Assembly: GCF_033807715.1 (NCBI RefSeq)
Contig: NC_084601.1
Coordinates: 21,532,129 to 21,596,128 of the forward strand
From: Cololabis saira
Taxonomy: Eukaryota > Chordata > Actinopteri > Beloniformes > Belonidae
DNA: 64,000 bases
Direction: 5' to 3'
Both the position numbers and the translations under genes were made by a program. Below are positions 1 to 10,893 of this stretch, one piece after another (the stretch's first letter is position 1; the number at the start of each line of letters is the position of its first letter). A model generated the notes under the pieces. That model was not told the origin of the DNA and searched no databases. It worked only from the letters and a program-made list of their open reading frames with translations.

Positions 1-957
1 AGACTCTATGGGTGTCAAAAGGCAAGGGTCTGTTATGGTGTTCCGCAGGGTTCAGTGCTAGGGCCAATCTTGTTCAGTTTATACATGCAGCCGTTGGGAA
101 GTATAATCCAGAATCACGGCATACACTTTCATTGTTATGCTGATGATACGCAGCTCTATTTGTCTATGAAGCCGGATGAAACAGAACCGTTAGTTAAACT
201 TCAGGCATGTCTTAGGGACATCAAGGACTGGATGTCCAGAAATTTCCTGCTTCTAAATTCAGATAAAACAGAGGTTATCATTCTTGGTCCAGAGCATCTT
301 AGGAAGGGATTAGATGGTGTTGCGATGGCTTCCAGTGCAACTGTGAGAAACCTTGGTGTTGTTTTCGATCAGGATTTGTCGTTTAAACCATATGTCAATC
401 AGGTTTGTAAAATAGCCTTTTTCCATCTCCGTAATATTGCAAAGATTAGGAAAATCCTCTCACAGAGTGATGCAGAAAAACTAGTTCATGCGTTTGTATC
501 TTCTAGATTAGATTACTGTAATGTGTTGTTAGCAGGATGTCCAAGTAATTTGCTGAATAGGCTCCAGCTGATCCAAAATGCAGCAGCACGAGTACTGACA
601 GGAATTAGCAGGAGAGACCACATCTCTCCAGTGTTAGCGTCGCTCCATTGGTTACCCGTAAAATTCAGAATCCAATTTAAAATTTTATTACTTGCGTATA
701 AAGCCCAAAACGGCTTAGCTCCGCATTATTTGCAAGACCTGATAGTGCCTTATGTTCCTGTCAGAGCTCTCCGTTCTCAGAGTGCAGGTTTACTCGTAGT
801 TCCTAGAGTATCTAAATGTAGATTTGGAGGGCGGGCGTTCTGCTATCAGGCACCACTACTATGGAACCAACTTCCAATCTGGGTTAAGGGGGCTGACACC
901 ACCTCCACCTTTAAAACTAAACTTAAAACATTTCTGTTTAGTAAAGCCTATAGTTAG
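1..957 (+). CDS. L2-clade LINE reverse transcriptase, C-terminal part
   Basis: Reverse transcriptase (ORF2) of an L2-type non-LTR retrotransposon, which copies element RNA at a nicked target. The frame is open from base 1, so the ORF is cut by the window edge and the ATG at 55 is not a real start. Visible motifs are [13 protein letters not shown] at the left edge and the catalytic YADD box ([11 protein letters not shown], about 133-165). After these come the usual thumb and C-terminal region ([28 protein letters not shown]) and a stop at 955-957. It is closely related to the L2 copy at 52.3-59.3 kb. No internal stop is seen in this part; whether the missing 5' part is intact cannot be told. 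Confidence 0.9.
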   Translation, partial: RLYGCQKARVCYGVPQGSVLGPILFSLYMQPLGSIIQNHGIHFHCYADDTQLYLSMKPDETEPLVKLQACLRDIKDWMSRNFLLLNSDKTEVIILGPEHLRKGLDGVAMASSATVRNLGVVFDQDLSFKPYVNQVCKIAFFHLRNIAKIRKILSQSDAEKLVHAFVSSRLDYCNVLLAGCPSNLLNRLQLIQNAAARVLTGISRRDHISPVLASLHWLPVKFRIQFKILLLAYKAQNGLAPHYLQDLIVPYVPVRALRSQSAGLLVVPRVSKCRFGGRAFCYQAPLLWNQLPIWVKGADTTSTFKTKLKTFLFSKAYS

Positions 958-1735
958 TGTTTAGTAAACCTCTAGCTGGTGTTGGTAAATCTCTAGGTAG
1001 TGTAAACTTTAGTGTGTCAGAGTCGCTCCTGTGGTTTCTTGTGCTGGCCCCCCCTTCTCCTCCCTTTTCTCTCTTTTGTCCATGTTGCAGCATCCTTTGC
1101 CGGACACCGGAACCTGCAGGTGGTCGTGGGTGGCTTGTAGCTTGCATTACGGAGCACAAGTCTTTCCCCGACCCTGCACCCCAACCTGGGACTTGCTGAT
1201 TGGGCCGGAGCTTCGGGAGCTGCGTGCTGGCCTGCGGTCCCCACCCCTGGTCATCCCGTTGCTGGCCCCCCCTTCTCCTCCCTTTTCTCTCTTTTGTCCT
1301 GCAGGTGGTCGTGGGTGGCTTGTAGCTTGCATTACGGAGCACAAGTCTTTCCCCGACCCTGCACCCCAACCTGGGACTTGCTGATTGGGCCGGAGCTTCG
1401 GGAGCTGCGTGCTGGCCTGCGGTCCCCACCCCCGGTCATCCCGTTGCTGCTTCCACCTGCCTGCTGTGCTGTTGCCGTCCCTGACCCACCAGTCTGGCCC
1501 TCGGCAGGAGGGTCCCCCCTGATGAGCCTGGTCCTGCTCAAGGTTTCTTCCCTCCTAAAGGGGAGTTTTTCCTTGCCACTGTTTGGCTTAAGGTTTTTCT
1601 CCCACTAGGGGAGTTTTTACCTGCCATTGTTTATGTAATAACTGCTCGGGGGTCATGTTCTGGGTATGGGTCTCTGTAAAGCGTCTAGAGACAACGCTAT
1701 ATAAATAAAATTGAATTGAATTGAATTGAATTCAA
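958..1735 (+). repeat. L2 LINE 3' UTR and tail, with internal duplication
   Basis: Untranslated 3' end of the same L2 element. A block starting with GGCCCCCCTTCTCCTCCC occurs at about 1045 and again at about 1264, each followed by the same roughly 150 bp, so the UTR carries a tandem duplication of about 217 bp. The second copy lacks about 35 bp. Near the end is the conserved stretch AAGGTTTCTTCCCTCCTAAA, and the element finishes with several TTGAA units (about 1711-1732), the short-repeat tail used by this clade. Confidence 0.85.
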
Positions 1736-2571
1736 AGAACTGAGCTCACCGGTGACAGTACGTTTACATCCAGCAGTTCAATCAGGTTTCTGATCATATA
1801 AGACATCGTTCAGACTTTTAAACTGCATGTAAACACCTCAACCCGATCTACTTCGGACCTATTTCGGACCTATGTCGGACATTTAGTAATCGGGTTGCAG
1901 CACCTAGATAACCCGTTCGCAATGGGGTTGTTAACGCCATGTATACGGGGGATCGGATATTGCAGTCTGCGCATGCTCGAGAATTTCCTATAGGGGGCAT
2001 TCACCCGGAAGTGAAAGGAGGACGGAGGCCGGGGACACCGGAGCAGATCAAAATAACGGTGAGTTGCTAAAACTTCATGCCTTTGTTCAAAGAATGTTTT
2101 GTTCTGTATGTTATGCACGTCGCTTAATTTGCTAAATAATGCTTATGCTCATGTTATGTTTGACTACCAATAACAAATTACATACATTATAACCTAATTC
2201 TGTGTTAAATGTGTTATTATCCAACTGAGTTCCAACTTTACAGTACTTTTTTGGGCATTATTGTCTGACTTTAATGAAAATGCGTTTATATTATAACACA
2301 CTGATCAGGTTTAATCAGAATACTGATTTAAAACCAATCACAGCTGTTTTCTTGGGTCAAAATGAACCCGGTGTGACTGTTTATAAATCAAAGTACCTAA
2401 AACACAGTTTAATGAAAGTAGTCATGATTATATTTGCAAAGAACATAATATGGACCCAATAATTTGATTATTCTGACAACTAGACAAAAGAAATCCTTAT
2501 GTCTGACATAAAATTAATAAGATATAAATCATTTTTCATTTTTGTAACCCTTTGCAGAAGCAGCAACAGAG

Positions 2572-2897
2572 ATGGGGGGAGTCAACAGCAGCGATGCAGT
2601 TCCCTGCTGCAGAGGAATTCTGAGTTACCAGGTAAGTTCTGCAATATGCTGGCTGCAACAACCAATGCTTCTTTATGTTTAAACATATACCCATGTTAGG
2701 ACATGTAATACGTTTTACACCACTTCTGTCTTCAGAGACATGTGCCCAGAGACCTCGTCAGAGGTGGCAGGGGCATACAGGCGATGTTGCCATCCAGCCC
2801 CTCACGGCCAATGACCTCCAACCACAACCGGAAGCGTACCTGGGGTACCATCATGCCTTCCCAGGGCCATCAAGCCCCTGTCTACCGCAACCTCTAG
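2572..2897 (+). CDS. Candidate 73-aa spliced ORF inside the TIR element
   Basis: I do not recognise this protein. A possible three-exon unit can be read. Exon 1 ends at 2058 with donor G|GTGAGT. Exon 2 spans 2558-2631, after acceptor TTTGCAG and before donor GTAAGT. Exon 3 starts at 2736 after CTGTCTTCAG. Translation from the ATG at 2572 gives 20 codons in exon 2 ending exactly at the donor, then 53 codons in exon 3 to a TAG at 2895-2897. A polyadenylation signal AATAAA follows at 3069. The product would be short, basic and Ser/Pro-rich. It could be a relic of a transposon accessory gene or a chance arrangement of splice-like sites; the agreement of phase across the intron is the main support. 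Confidence 0.35.
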
Positions 2898-3229
2898 ACA
2901 TGTGAAGATATTTCGTTTTAGTTCAGCTTTTGATACAATTTGCACATACAAATGTTTAAAATGTGTAAACCTTTTTAAAATGTGTACATGTTGATATTTT
3001 GATTTGTATACCATTTTTATCTGTTCATAATGAATGTAACACACCAACACTAATATCTACCTCTTTGTAATAAAAGTGAAAAACATAACTACAAATGAAA
3101 TGACTTTATTCGTGGCATGAAATACAAGTGTGTACTGTACAGCAAAAAAGATGAAGGAAGCTCTTACAACTGAAAACTTATGTCATTTCATCAATGAATG
3201 TGGTATTACTGCTATTTCAACATTTAGAG

Positions 3230-3541
3230 TCATCACCAGAAAAATAACACCAGACAAATGTGACAATTTTCACCTGTTTCAGGTAAATTTTCACTTGAAA
3301 TAAGTAGGAAAATCTGCCAGTGGGACAAGATTTATCTTCTTATTACAAGCAATAAATTCTTGTTCCACTGGCAGATTTGTCTACTTATTTTAAGTAAAAA
3401 TCTACTTGAAACAGGTGAAAATTGTTTTTTTTTCCAGTGATGAGTCTTGTTTTATGTGTAATGAGATTTTTTTACTAAAATGAGACATTTTAACTATAAA
3501 TAAGACAAATATTCTTGTTAGGATTTTGAGTTTTTGCAGTG
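3230..3541. repeat. Palindromic MITE with long hairpin
   Basis: Bases 3263-3330 and 3358-3425 are inverted copies (68 bp arms, roughly 60 matching, 27 nt loop). The arms contain CAATTTTCACCTGTTTCA and ATCTGCCAGTGG. The right flank ends GGATTTTGAGTTTTTGCAGTG, a familiar terminus of palindromic MITEs in fish. The outer left end is only approximate. Confidence 0.65.
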
Positions 3542-4620
3542 ATCCATTTTACTTATCCTGTGAAGGACAGAGGATATTGATAAGTTCAGAAAACAGTTTT
3601 TATTTTTGTGTTGTTGATGTATTTGATGTAAGCCCAGTGGATATTTAAAGCTTACAGAAGGCTGCATTTAACTGCTTCTATGTCATTCCTGCAGTGTTTC
3701 TGCAGGTGTTTTGGTCAGTGCTATTATTTGTAATATATTATATTATTTGTAATCAGCACAAATTATCTGTCCCCATATGATAAAATCCACCACCCCCCCT
3801 GATTTTTTTTACAACTCGAGTAATGGTTATAAGGGCAGGTGAAACTCAGGCAGGCAAATTAATTGATTGAATTATTGATTAGCAATACCCTCTTTCCCGC
3901 CGTCCTCCCGCATTAGTACTTTCCCGTAAATTTCCCGTTTTATAATATGATAATTTTTAAAAAGGGTTACTGTGCCTTTTGTGCCTCTCGCAAGGTTAGT
4001 GGCAGCAAAGGGAACAAACTCGGAACAACAAATCAGACCAGGTCGTCGTACGACATCTTTTGTTGTCAAGGTCAACCAGAGGTGGCTCTTTGTTGAAATG
4101 GTTACCATGGTTACAGCGCCATCTAGCGTCACGGAGTCAGCCATGCTCTGGCCATTTATCCGATCTCTGAACAGCATGTAAACTCAGACAAGTGATCCGG
4201 TCTTCTGCATGTCGTTATCTGATACGATCAGAAACCCGATCTCTTTGCTGCATGTAAACGTACTGAGTGATAGAGAGGAAGACTGAATAAGTTGCTTTCA
4301 CTCCAGGTGTGTGATCAGCAACACATTTCTATCTTAGCCGTGTTCCACTGACGCCATCAGAAACTCCTTTGTTTTTCTGACCTTAAAGGGGCTATGTGAA
4401 CAAAACTATTTATAAAACTGACATATTTTTGCTGTCAACCATACAGAAAAATTACAAATGTAAAAAAACAGTGACTTGTCTTACATAGTCTCTAATGCCA
4501 GTCTGTGATATACTCACAATATTAGGCATCCAGACTCCGAGTTTCACTCTGAGCCAAACCATGCAAAAGCTGGCAGAGAGGATACATCAGATTTGATCCA
4601 CTGTTTAAGTGCAGAATTAC

Positions 4621-4735
4621 CTGTGAAGGTGCTACATCTGTTAGTTTCCAAGGGTCCACCGGATGCTGCAGGAAGCAGACTGTAGGCCGATGTCATCACG
4701 TTCATGCCCACCAGCTTGCTGTTTTTCTCTCTGCA
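4621..4735 (-). pseudogene. Possible orphan exon, minus strand
   Basis: On the minus strand a 115 nt open stretch is preceded by acceptor-like TTTTATGTCCTGCAG and followed by donor-like GTAATT. It encodes a peptide containing KLVGMNVMTSAYSLLPAASG and GGPLETNRCSTFTG. I do not recognise the family. Other minus-strand open stretches lie upstream in transcription order: about 4856-4995 (LVADISKPESHDKIKVHMLN) and 5427-5621 (a C-x2-C peptide with LCDACYNRILAFEHN), the latter followed by a frame break. Together they look like a decayed multi-exon gene, either host or element-derived. Confidence 0.3.
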
Positions 4736-5426
4736 GGACATAAAAGTGTCTGCAATTTTAGCATAAATTGTAGTCTGTTTGTGCAGCTGTTCAATTAAGA
4801 TAGTATACAATGTGTACACACTATGTATTCTCAGTCGTGGAAACATTTGGAGTGTTCATTTGCAATAAAAGGCATTTCAGGGAAAGATCCTGCTGTCTGA
4901 TGTTTAGGATTCAGCATGTGAACTTTAATCTTGTCATGGCTTTCAGGTTTACTTATATCTGCTACCAGAGGATTAGCACCTCTTGGCAACAATAAAAAGA
5001 AAAAAGTGTTTCCCCATTTAAGCAGATCACACAACGAATATCAATGAGCTTTGATGTGGTATCTTGAGAGGTGATTTTGTATAGAAAAAAAAGAAAACAT
5101 CATGAATCCCCACTGGTTTCTAAAACAAATCTGGACACATTTCCACCCATCATCTCTCAGAGTTTCTGACTAGCAAAAAGTTAAGCAAGCATTTTCAGAG
5201 AAACACATTTGATGATTTGATCTGAGCATTTCAAAAATATTGTTAAATAGTCTAAATGCTGGGACTGTTTGTCTTCTTTTACCAGAAAAACAGCTGCGTC
5301 GGTATCTCCCACTCCTTGTGCAGCACTTATAATTGATGTTTGTGAGGAAATGTTAGAAGGTCTGAACAAACAGGGTCATAACTGACAGAGATGGTGCCCC
5401 TGTCTTCTCGTCTCTTTTTCTGGTTG

Positions 5427-5621
5427 CTAAAAGAAGCTCTGCACAATCTGTCTGTACAGACTGTCTGCTCTATTGTGTTCAAATGCCAGAATTCTGTTGT
5501 AACAAGCATCACATAAAATCACCTCAGATTCTATAATGCTCTGGTTATTTGTGTCTGTTATTTTTCTCAACAGCATTGTTGCCATTTTATCAAAATCAGT
5601 TTTCATTGTAAAGGATTCCAT
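5427..5621 (-). pseudogene. Decayed minus-strand coding trace with CxxC
   Basis: A 64-codon minus-strand frame with a composition typical of coding sequence (ITDTNNQSIIESEVILCDAC, then an EHNRADSLYRQ helix-like stretch). The frame stops at 5427; a neighbouring frame carries on with SNQKKRREDRGTISVSYDP to about 5327, so one indel separates them. The family is unknown; the Cys pair might be half of a zinc-binding module. It may belong to the same lost gene as the exon at 4621-4735. Confidence 0.25.
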
Positions 5622-5678
5622 AAAAATTAGGACTCATTTCAACATTAAATCACAGATCAGCAGAAGCCTTCTCCCACA

Positions 5679-6773
5679 CTAGTATGGGGGTATTATTGTT
5701 CCAATATTATTTCTGTGTGCGTATCTCAATCTGTGTGTGCGTAAAAGGATTTGTGTGTCTGTATTCAGATTTGTATGTGCGTAAAAAAGATTTGTGTGTC
5801 CGTATTCACATTTGTGTGTGTGTAAAAAAGATTTGTGTGTCCGTATTCACATTTGTGTGTGTGTAAAAAGATTCGTGTGTCTGTATTCAGATTTGTGTGT
5901 GCACAAAAATCAGCCGGGAGCTCTCGATTGGCTGTCTTTGTACACGTGAATTTTGACACACTTCTGCCGCGGCAAATCTGTAAAAACGATCCGTGTGTAA
6001 AACGATTTGTGCGTAAAACGATTTGTGCGTATTCTTTCCTTTGCCCTGAGCTCGGACTCACAGGCTCACGCCAGGCTACAGTAGCAATGCAGCCTTCACA
6101 CCACTAGTCGGCGCGTAGCACTCAGTCAGTACGTTTACCTGCAGCAGTTCAATCGTGGGATCTGTGGGATCAATAAAGTTCTTTTTTTGCCATCTGAGAA
6201 AATTAAATATATTATATTTGGTGCCTAACTGTTTCCCAAGTATATTAGTGTGTGTGTGAATGAATAAATGCGACGTAAAAGGTAAATTTCGATGTCTAAT
6301 AATATGATCAGAAACCCGATTGAACTGCTGCAGGTACTGACTGAGTGCTACGCGCCGACTAGTGGTGTGAAGGCTGCATTGCTACTGTAGCCTGGCGTGA
6401 GCCTGTGAGTCCGAGCTCAGGGCAAAGGAAAGGAAACGCACAAATCGTTTTACACATGGATCGTTTTTACAGATTTGCCACGGCAGAAGTGTGTCAAAAT
6501 TCACGTGTACAAAGACAGCCAATCGAGAGCTCCTGGCTGATTTTTGCGCACACATTAATATGAATACAGACACACAAATCTTTTTTACACCCACACAAAT
6601 GTGAATACAGACACACAAATCTTTTTTATGCACACACAAATCTGAATACAAACACACACATCTTTTTACGCACACACAAATCTGAATACAGACACACAAA
6701 TCTTTTTACGCACACACAGATTGAGATATGCACACACAAATAATATTGGAACAATAATACCCCCATACACTAG
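5679..6773. mobile_element. Large foldback (palindromic) element
   Basis: The left arm (5679 to about 6160) and right arm (about 6297 to 6773) are inverted copies of about 480 bp around a spacer of about 135 bp. Outer ends are CTAGTATGGGGGTATTATTG and, inverted, CTAGTGTATGGGGGTATTATT. Each arm starts with tandem units of about 40 bp alternating GTGTGTGCGTAAAAAGATTT and GTGTGTCTGTATTCAGATTT, then a unique part that looks nearly identical between arms (for example TCGATTGGCTGTCTTTGTAC). The inner part of each arm carries the CAGTACG...TGCAGCAGTTCAATCG terminus also seen at 1756. Open frames here are only translations of the tandem repeats. Confidence 0.85.
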
Positions 6774-7284
6774 ATGCTTAGTTGGGAAACGTTTTGTGAT
6801 ACTCTCAGGACTTATTTCTGACAGGTATGATACTGCTTGGGTTTAACAACTGAGCATCAAATAGCATCTTCCTGAGGCACACACTCAGAAGTAAAGATGG
6901 ACAGAGATTCACCATTATTTGAAAAACTGCATCTATAATAATGTCGAAGTAGCATAAAAATGAAAAGACTTTGAATATCTCAACAGCTACAGTATATTCA
7001 ATACAATGAAAAGATTAAAAAATCTGAAGAAATGGCAAATCAGCAAGAGATCACGGTCAGGAGTCAGGACAAGGTCTTTATGTGTTAACAGCTCAAAGAC
7101 AGTCACACCGTGTTGCATAAGCTATATACTGACACAAAGATTTCTAATTTCGAATGGGAAGTAAGGGTGAAAACACATCAGAAGGCATTTTCATTATTAG
7201 AACATAGACCTATTATGGCATTTAATGTATATTTTAAACAGGCCTTGAATGTCTTAAAAACAAGCTTTTGATTGTTTTTTCTAC
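6774..7284. other. No gene seen; AT-rich unique DNA
   Basis: Nothing supportable was found here: no long frame, no TIR, no tandem array. Confidence 0.6.
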
Positions 7285-7620
7285 AGAAATTAGAAATCCA
7301 GCCTCTGGGCCATGTCTCTAGTTTTACCGCTTCTAACCTCCTTCGCTATGAGGGATTCTGAGGGGAGGGGAGGCTATGATAATGAGGCTCTGTGCTGATT
7401 GGCTTCCTGAATGACGTGTAGCAAGGGAGGGCACAAAGCCTCGCTCTGGGTTAGAAGAGCAGCATGGGACACTATTAAAGCGTGTCCCATGCAAGCGAGC
7501 GTCAGCGACAAAATCAATTCCATTGCTTTATTTTTTTTGTATTGGACTGTCCTAACTGGCCGCGAGTTTAACGGTTTCACTGAAGACTACACTAATTCAC
7601 ACAGGAAGCTTTAATTGAAT
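7285..7620 (-). repeat. Dispersed repeat related to the 21.2-22.1 kb element
   Basis: The stretch around GCCTCTGGGCCATGTCT and GAGGCTATGATAATGAG (about 7297-7430) matches the complement of 21470-21640 inside the TTAA-flanked element at 21234. It is therefore a second, partial copy of that interior. Neither end has a clear terminal repeat. Confidence 0.55.
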
Positions 7621-7896
7621 TCTAAATGGGACTGATACAGAGAACAGAATAGGGGAGTGGTTGGAGAAAGACATGGCACAGATTTGATTCACAGATACAG
7701 AAACACCATAGGATAACACAAGATCAAGTGTGTGGCCTTTTTCATTAGAGTTGAACCGGAGATGGCTTGTGTAAAACTGAATGAGTCAATGAGGTTCAGA
7801 AAGTCCCGGGTCAGAGGCTGTGACTCGCAACAGACATGGACATTAAAATCACCACAGATTATGATATGATCATATTTAACCATAAGCCCAGACAAA

Positions 7897-8582
7897 GGGT
7901 GCTTTCACACCTGTGGCCCATTTGTTTTGTTCCGATTCAGGGGCTAAATCGATACAGTTGTTTCGTTTCTCATTTTTGGCGTTTGTGTTCACAAGGCAAA
8001 CATCTGTAGCGGTTCAAAGCTGTTAACAAATGCCATGCGCGAACCAGCTATTCTCTGATTGGTCAGAAATGAACGCGGAAGGAGTTTCCTCTTCCGCACC
8101 ACGGGATAAACAACAAGCCCCTTTCACAGAGAGGGCGCAAAGCGCAGGCCGCAGCCGCTGGCTTTCCCATTCATTTATGTGCTCAGCGGCAGGAGAGAGG
8201 CCGCCTGCCGCAGGGTTTGCGCTATGAAAACCCTGCCCGAATTGAAAAAAATTTTATTTCACCGTGCTGCGCTGGGACGACATCTCGGCACGTCCAATAG
8301 GAGAGAAGGGGGTGGAGGCTGCGCCAACTCTTCTCCCTGCGCAGCGGTCGCACACATGAATGGAATTGTGTCGGTTGCTGTGTCGATTATGTTCTCACTA
8401 CAAATAAAAAAAATTAACCGCTCCACGTCTCGAATGAAATCGGGCCAAGACCACCTCTCCTAGGAGATCTCGGCTTGCTTGTTTTGTGTTGCATCCAAGC
8501 GCGATTGCTGTGTTCACATATACCAAACAAACGCTCCCTGTTCCGGAACAACTGCTCCAAACGAACAGGTGTGAAAGCACCC
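7897..8582. mobile_element. TIR MITE GGGTGCTTTCACACCTG
   Basis: Starts GGGTGCTTTCACACCTGTGG and ends CAGGTGTGAAAGCACCC, a 17 bp perfect inverted repeat. It interrupts the LINE endonuclease frame; removing it and one AAA (7894-7896 or 8583-8585) restores that frame, so the target duplication appears to be 3 bp. The interior is GC-rich without a credible ORF. Confidence 0.85.
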
Positions 8583-8850
8583 AAAAAGTCAGCAAAGTCA
8601 TGGATAAAGTCTTTGTTGAATTTAGGTGGACGGTACACCACTGCATATAAAACGGCGGACGACAGAATTAATTCAAACAGTAGCAGTTCAAAGCTAGCAA
8701 AACCAGTGTGTGGAATCTGCCGGCAGTGAAAAAAGGACTTGTAAACAGAGGCCACACCTCCACCTCTACGAGTCACTCGGGGGGGAACTAAAAAAGTTAC
8801 AGTCCGGTGGAAGGAGTTCAGAGAATGGTATGTTGTCCCCAGTAGAGACC

Positions 8851-9497
8851 ATGGATGTATTAAATAACTGGATAGGAGATAGGAAAATGGCCGCCTATTC
8901 ATTTCAATGTAAATTGCTCACGTAGCGCATACGCCCAAATATTTCCTGACTTCCGGGTTTACTTCCGCGTTAAGGGGCCCATAGAGCATGCGCAGTTGAG
9001 TCACCTCCCATGATGCTCTGGGACCTCCAATCATGCCCCGGGGCAATGACACGAGTATTAATATAATATGTATTAATATAATATATTAATGAATGTATAT
9101 TATTACATGTATAGTATTACATATATTATTAATTTATGAATATAATATAATTATATAATATGTATTTATATAATACATCCATGGAGTGCACGGACACAGC
9201 CTTGACGTCAGCCGGGACGTCACGCCCAGAAAGAGACTTTTCTTTGACTTTTCTGGCCATTATAAAACATTTTTGACGGATATAAAGTTCATGACTTAAA
9301 AATATAGAATACAAAGATTATTAATTGTCGGTGATTACAGCTGGAGGTGTCCTGTGAACAGTTTTAGAGGCTTGTCTTTTACTATTGCGGTCTATGGGAA
9401 AAAAGCTTTCTGGGCCGCATGGGATTTTTTGTTGCAGTACCGCAGCTGGCCACTGGAAAAAATCGGCGTGCCTGCTGAGTGCGAGACAGGGGGGCTG
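8851..9497. mobile_element. 647 bp insertion with 9 bp target duplication
   Basis: GTAGAGACC occurs directly at 8842-8850 and 9498-9506, and the LINE frame (ETWVST, then a GD..PFSELL-like segment) continues across it, so this is an insertion. A partial inverted repeat, CCATGGATGTATTA near 8849 and TAATACATCCATGG near 9170, lies inside. The AT-rich core (9050-9180) is full of TATTAATATAATA. The outer ends do not form a clear TIR. The class is unknown. Confidence 0.6.
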
Positions 9498-10196
9498 GTA
9501 GAGACCCAGGTCTCACACAGAAACAGCAAGTCCAGCTCCCGGGAGATAACAAAATCGTTAAGCATGAAGGTTTTACTTGCCAGGGACCGCACGTTTATCA
9601 AGGCCATCCGGAGAGCCGCGGGTCCGGCGCACCTCAACAGACGCAAGCCAGAGCGGTCAACGCCGCGGCTGCTCCTGCGCAGGGGACCCGAGGATGACGC
9701 GGTCCGGTCAACGCTGTCGGGGCGGCGTGAGGGGCCGAGAACAGCGGTGGTGGACGAGGCAGTTTAGCATCATCACGGTTGGGGAAGGCTTCAGCAGGAG
9801 TAACAGGCTGGACGGAGACAACAGGACGGAGAGTTTCACCAGCAGACCTCCCTTCCTTCCTCGTCTCCTGGAGCGCTTCTGGCGAGGAGGGGCCGCGGGC
9901 CAGAGACGCAGGTAAGCAGGGATACTACCCATACCTGCCAACATTGGGCTGTGAAAAAGAGGGAGATTTTCTGGGGTAGCGGTTGGAATGCTCCACTCAC
10001 AACATCCCCGCCCTGATATAAACAAGACGACTTTTAATGAGCTTTAAATCCATAGCTACAATGAAATGTGCTAAAATGTACCTCCCAAAATTATTCTACA
10101 GCCTTCTTGGAGCCAAATATGTTTAATATTAATAACAATAAAATACAATATACAATTGTACATACAATAATAACAAAAAACAATGCTGTCAATAAT

Positions 10197-10864
10197 CAGA
10201 GGTGGAAAAAGTACTGAAAAATTGTAATTGAGTAAAAGTATCTTTACTTTGCTTAAATCCTACTCAAAGTAAAAGTAAAAGTACTCATCTAAAAATGTAC
10301 TCGAGTAAAAGTACAAAGTACTTAATTTAAAATGTAATTTGAGTAAAAGTTACTTTCAGTTATTTAATGCAAAAAAAGGATGAGTCACAAATCAAATCCA
10401 GCACAAGTTGTTTTAATTAACTTTGAGGCATATTAAAGTACACATCCACACTTGTAAAAGCTCAGCTGAGCTCAGTAACATGATCCTCTTACTTCCGCAG
10501 AACAGGACAAAAAGGACAGTCACAACCTGTACTGTAAAGTGCAAACTATTTTCAGTCATATTGTCCAACCGACAACACTAAAAACAGAATCATTCAAACA
10601 CAAAATCAAGTGCCCAATGCCCACAGGATCCTGCTATTCACAATAAACCAAAATAAAATGCCCACAAGATTTTCACCATAAATTTTGTACTCAGTAACGT
10701 GAGGGGTTTCAAATGTAGCGAAGTAAAATACGTGGGTCAAAATGTACTTGAGTAAAAGTAAAAATTACATATTTCAAAAACTACTTAGAAAATTACAAAT
10801 TACTCATAAAAAGTACTCGATTACAGTAACGTGAGTAAATGTAATTTGTTACTTTCCACCCCTG
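10197..10864. mobile_element. hAT-type MITE, 668 bp
   Basis: Ends are CAGAGGTGG and CCACCCCTG, flanked by a perfect 8 bp direct repeat TCAATAAT (10189-10196 and 10865-10872), the hAT signature. Subterminal regions are built from repeats of GAGTAAAAGTA/AAAGTAC. No coding capacity. The element at 55791 has a similar organisation. Confidence 0.9.
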
Positions 10865-10893
10865 TCAATAATGTCGTCTTCTAAACCACACAC

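Larger units (their letters stand above)
1756..4265. mobile_element. Non-autonomous TIR DNA element, about 2.5 kb
   Basis: The ends are inverted: the left begins CAGTACGTTTACATCCAGCA and continues to GGTTTCTGATC; the right ends GATCAGAAACCCGATC...TGCATGTAAACGTACTG. No transposase is recognisable. I could not settle the target duplication; the immediate 3 bp flanks do not match. The same terminal sequence recurs at the centre of the foldback at 5679-6773. The interior holds a candidate spliced small gene (1990-3074) and a palindromic MITE (about 3230-3541). PIF/Harbinger affiliation is a guess. Confidence 0.7.

Noticed and set aside
938..1429. 163-codon minus-strand frame
   Set aside because: It arises from the duplicated L2 3' UTR read in antisense; the peptide repeats itself.
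5700..5900. Regularly spaced repeats resembling a CRISPR array
   Set aside because: The units are degenerate tandem GTGTGTG-rich repeats in a eukaryotic foldback, with no unique spacers.
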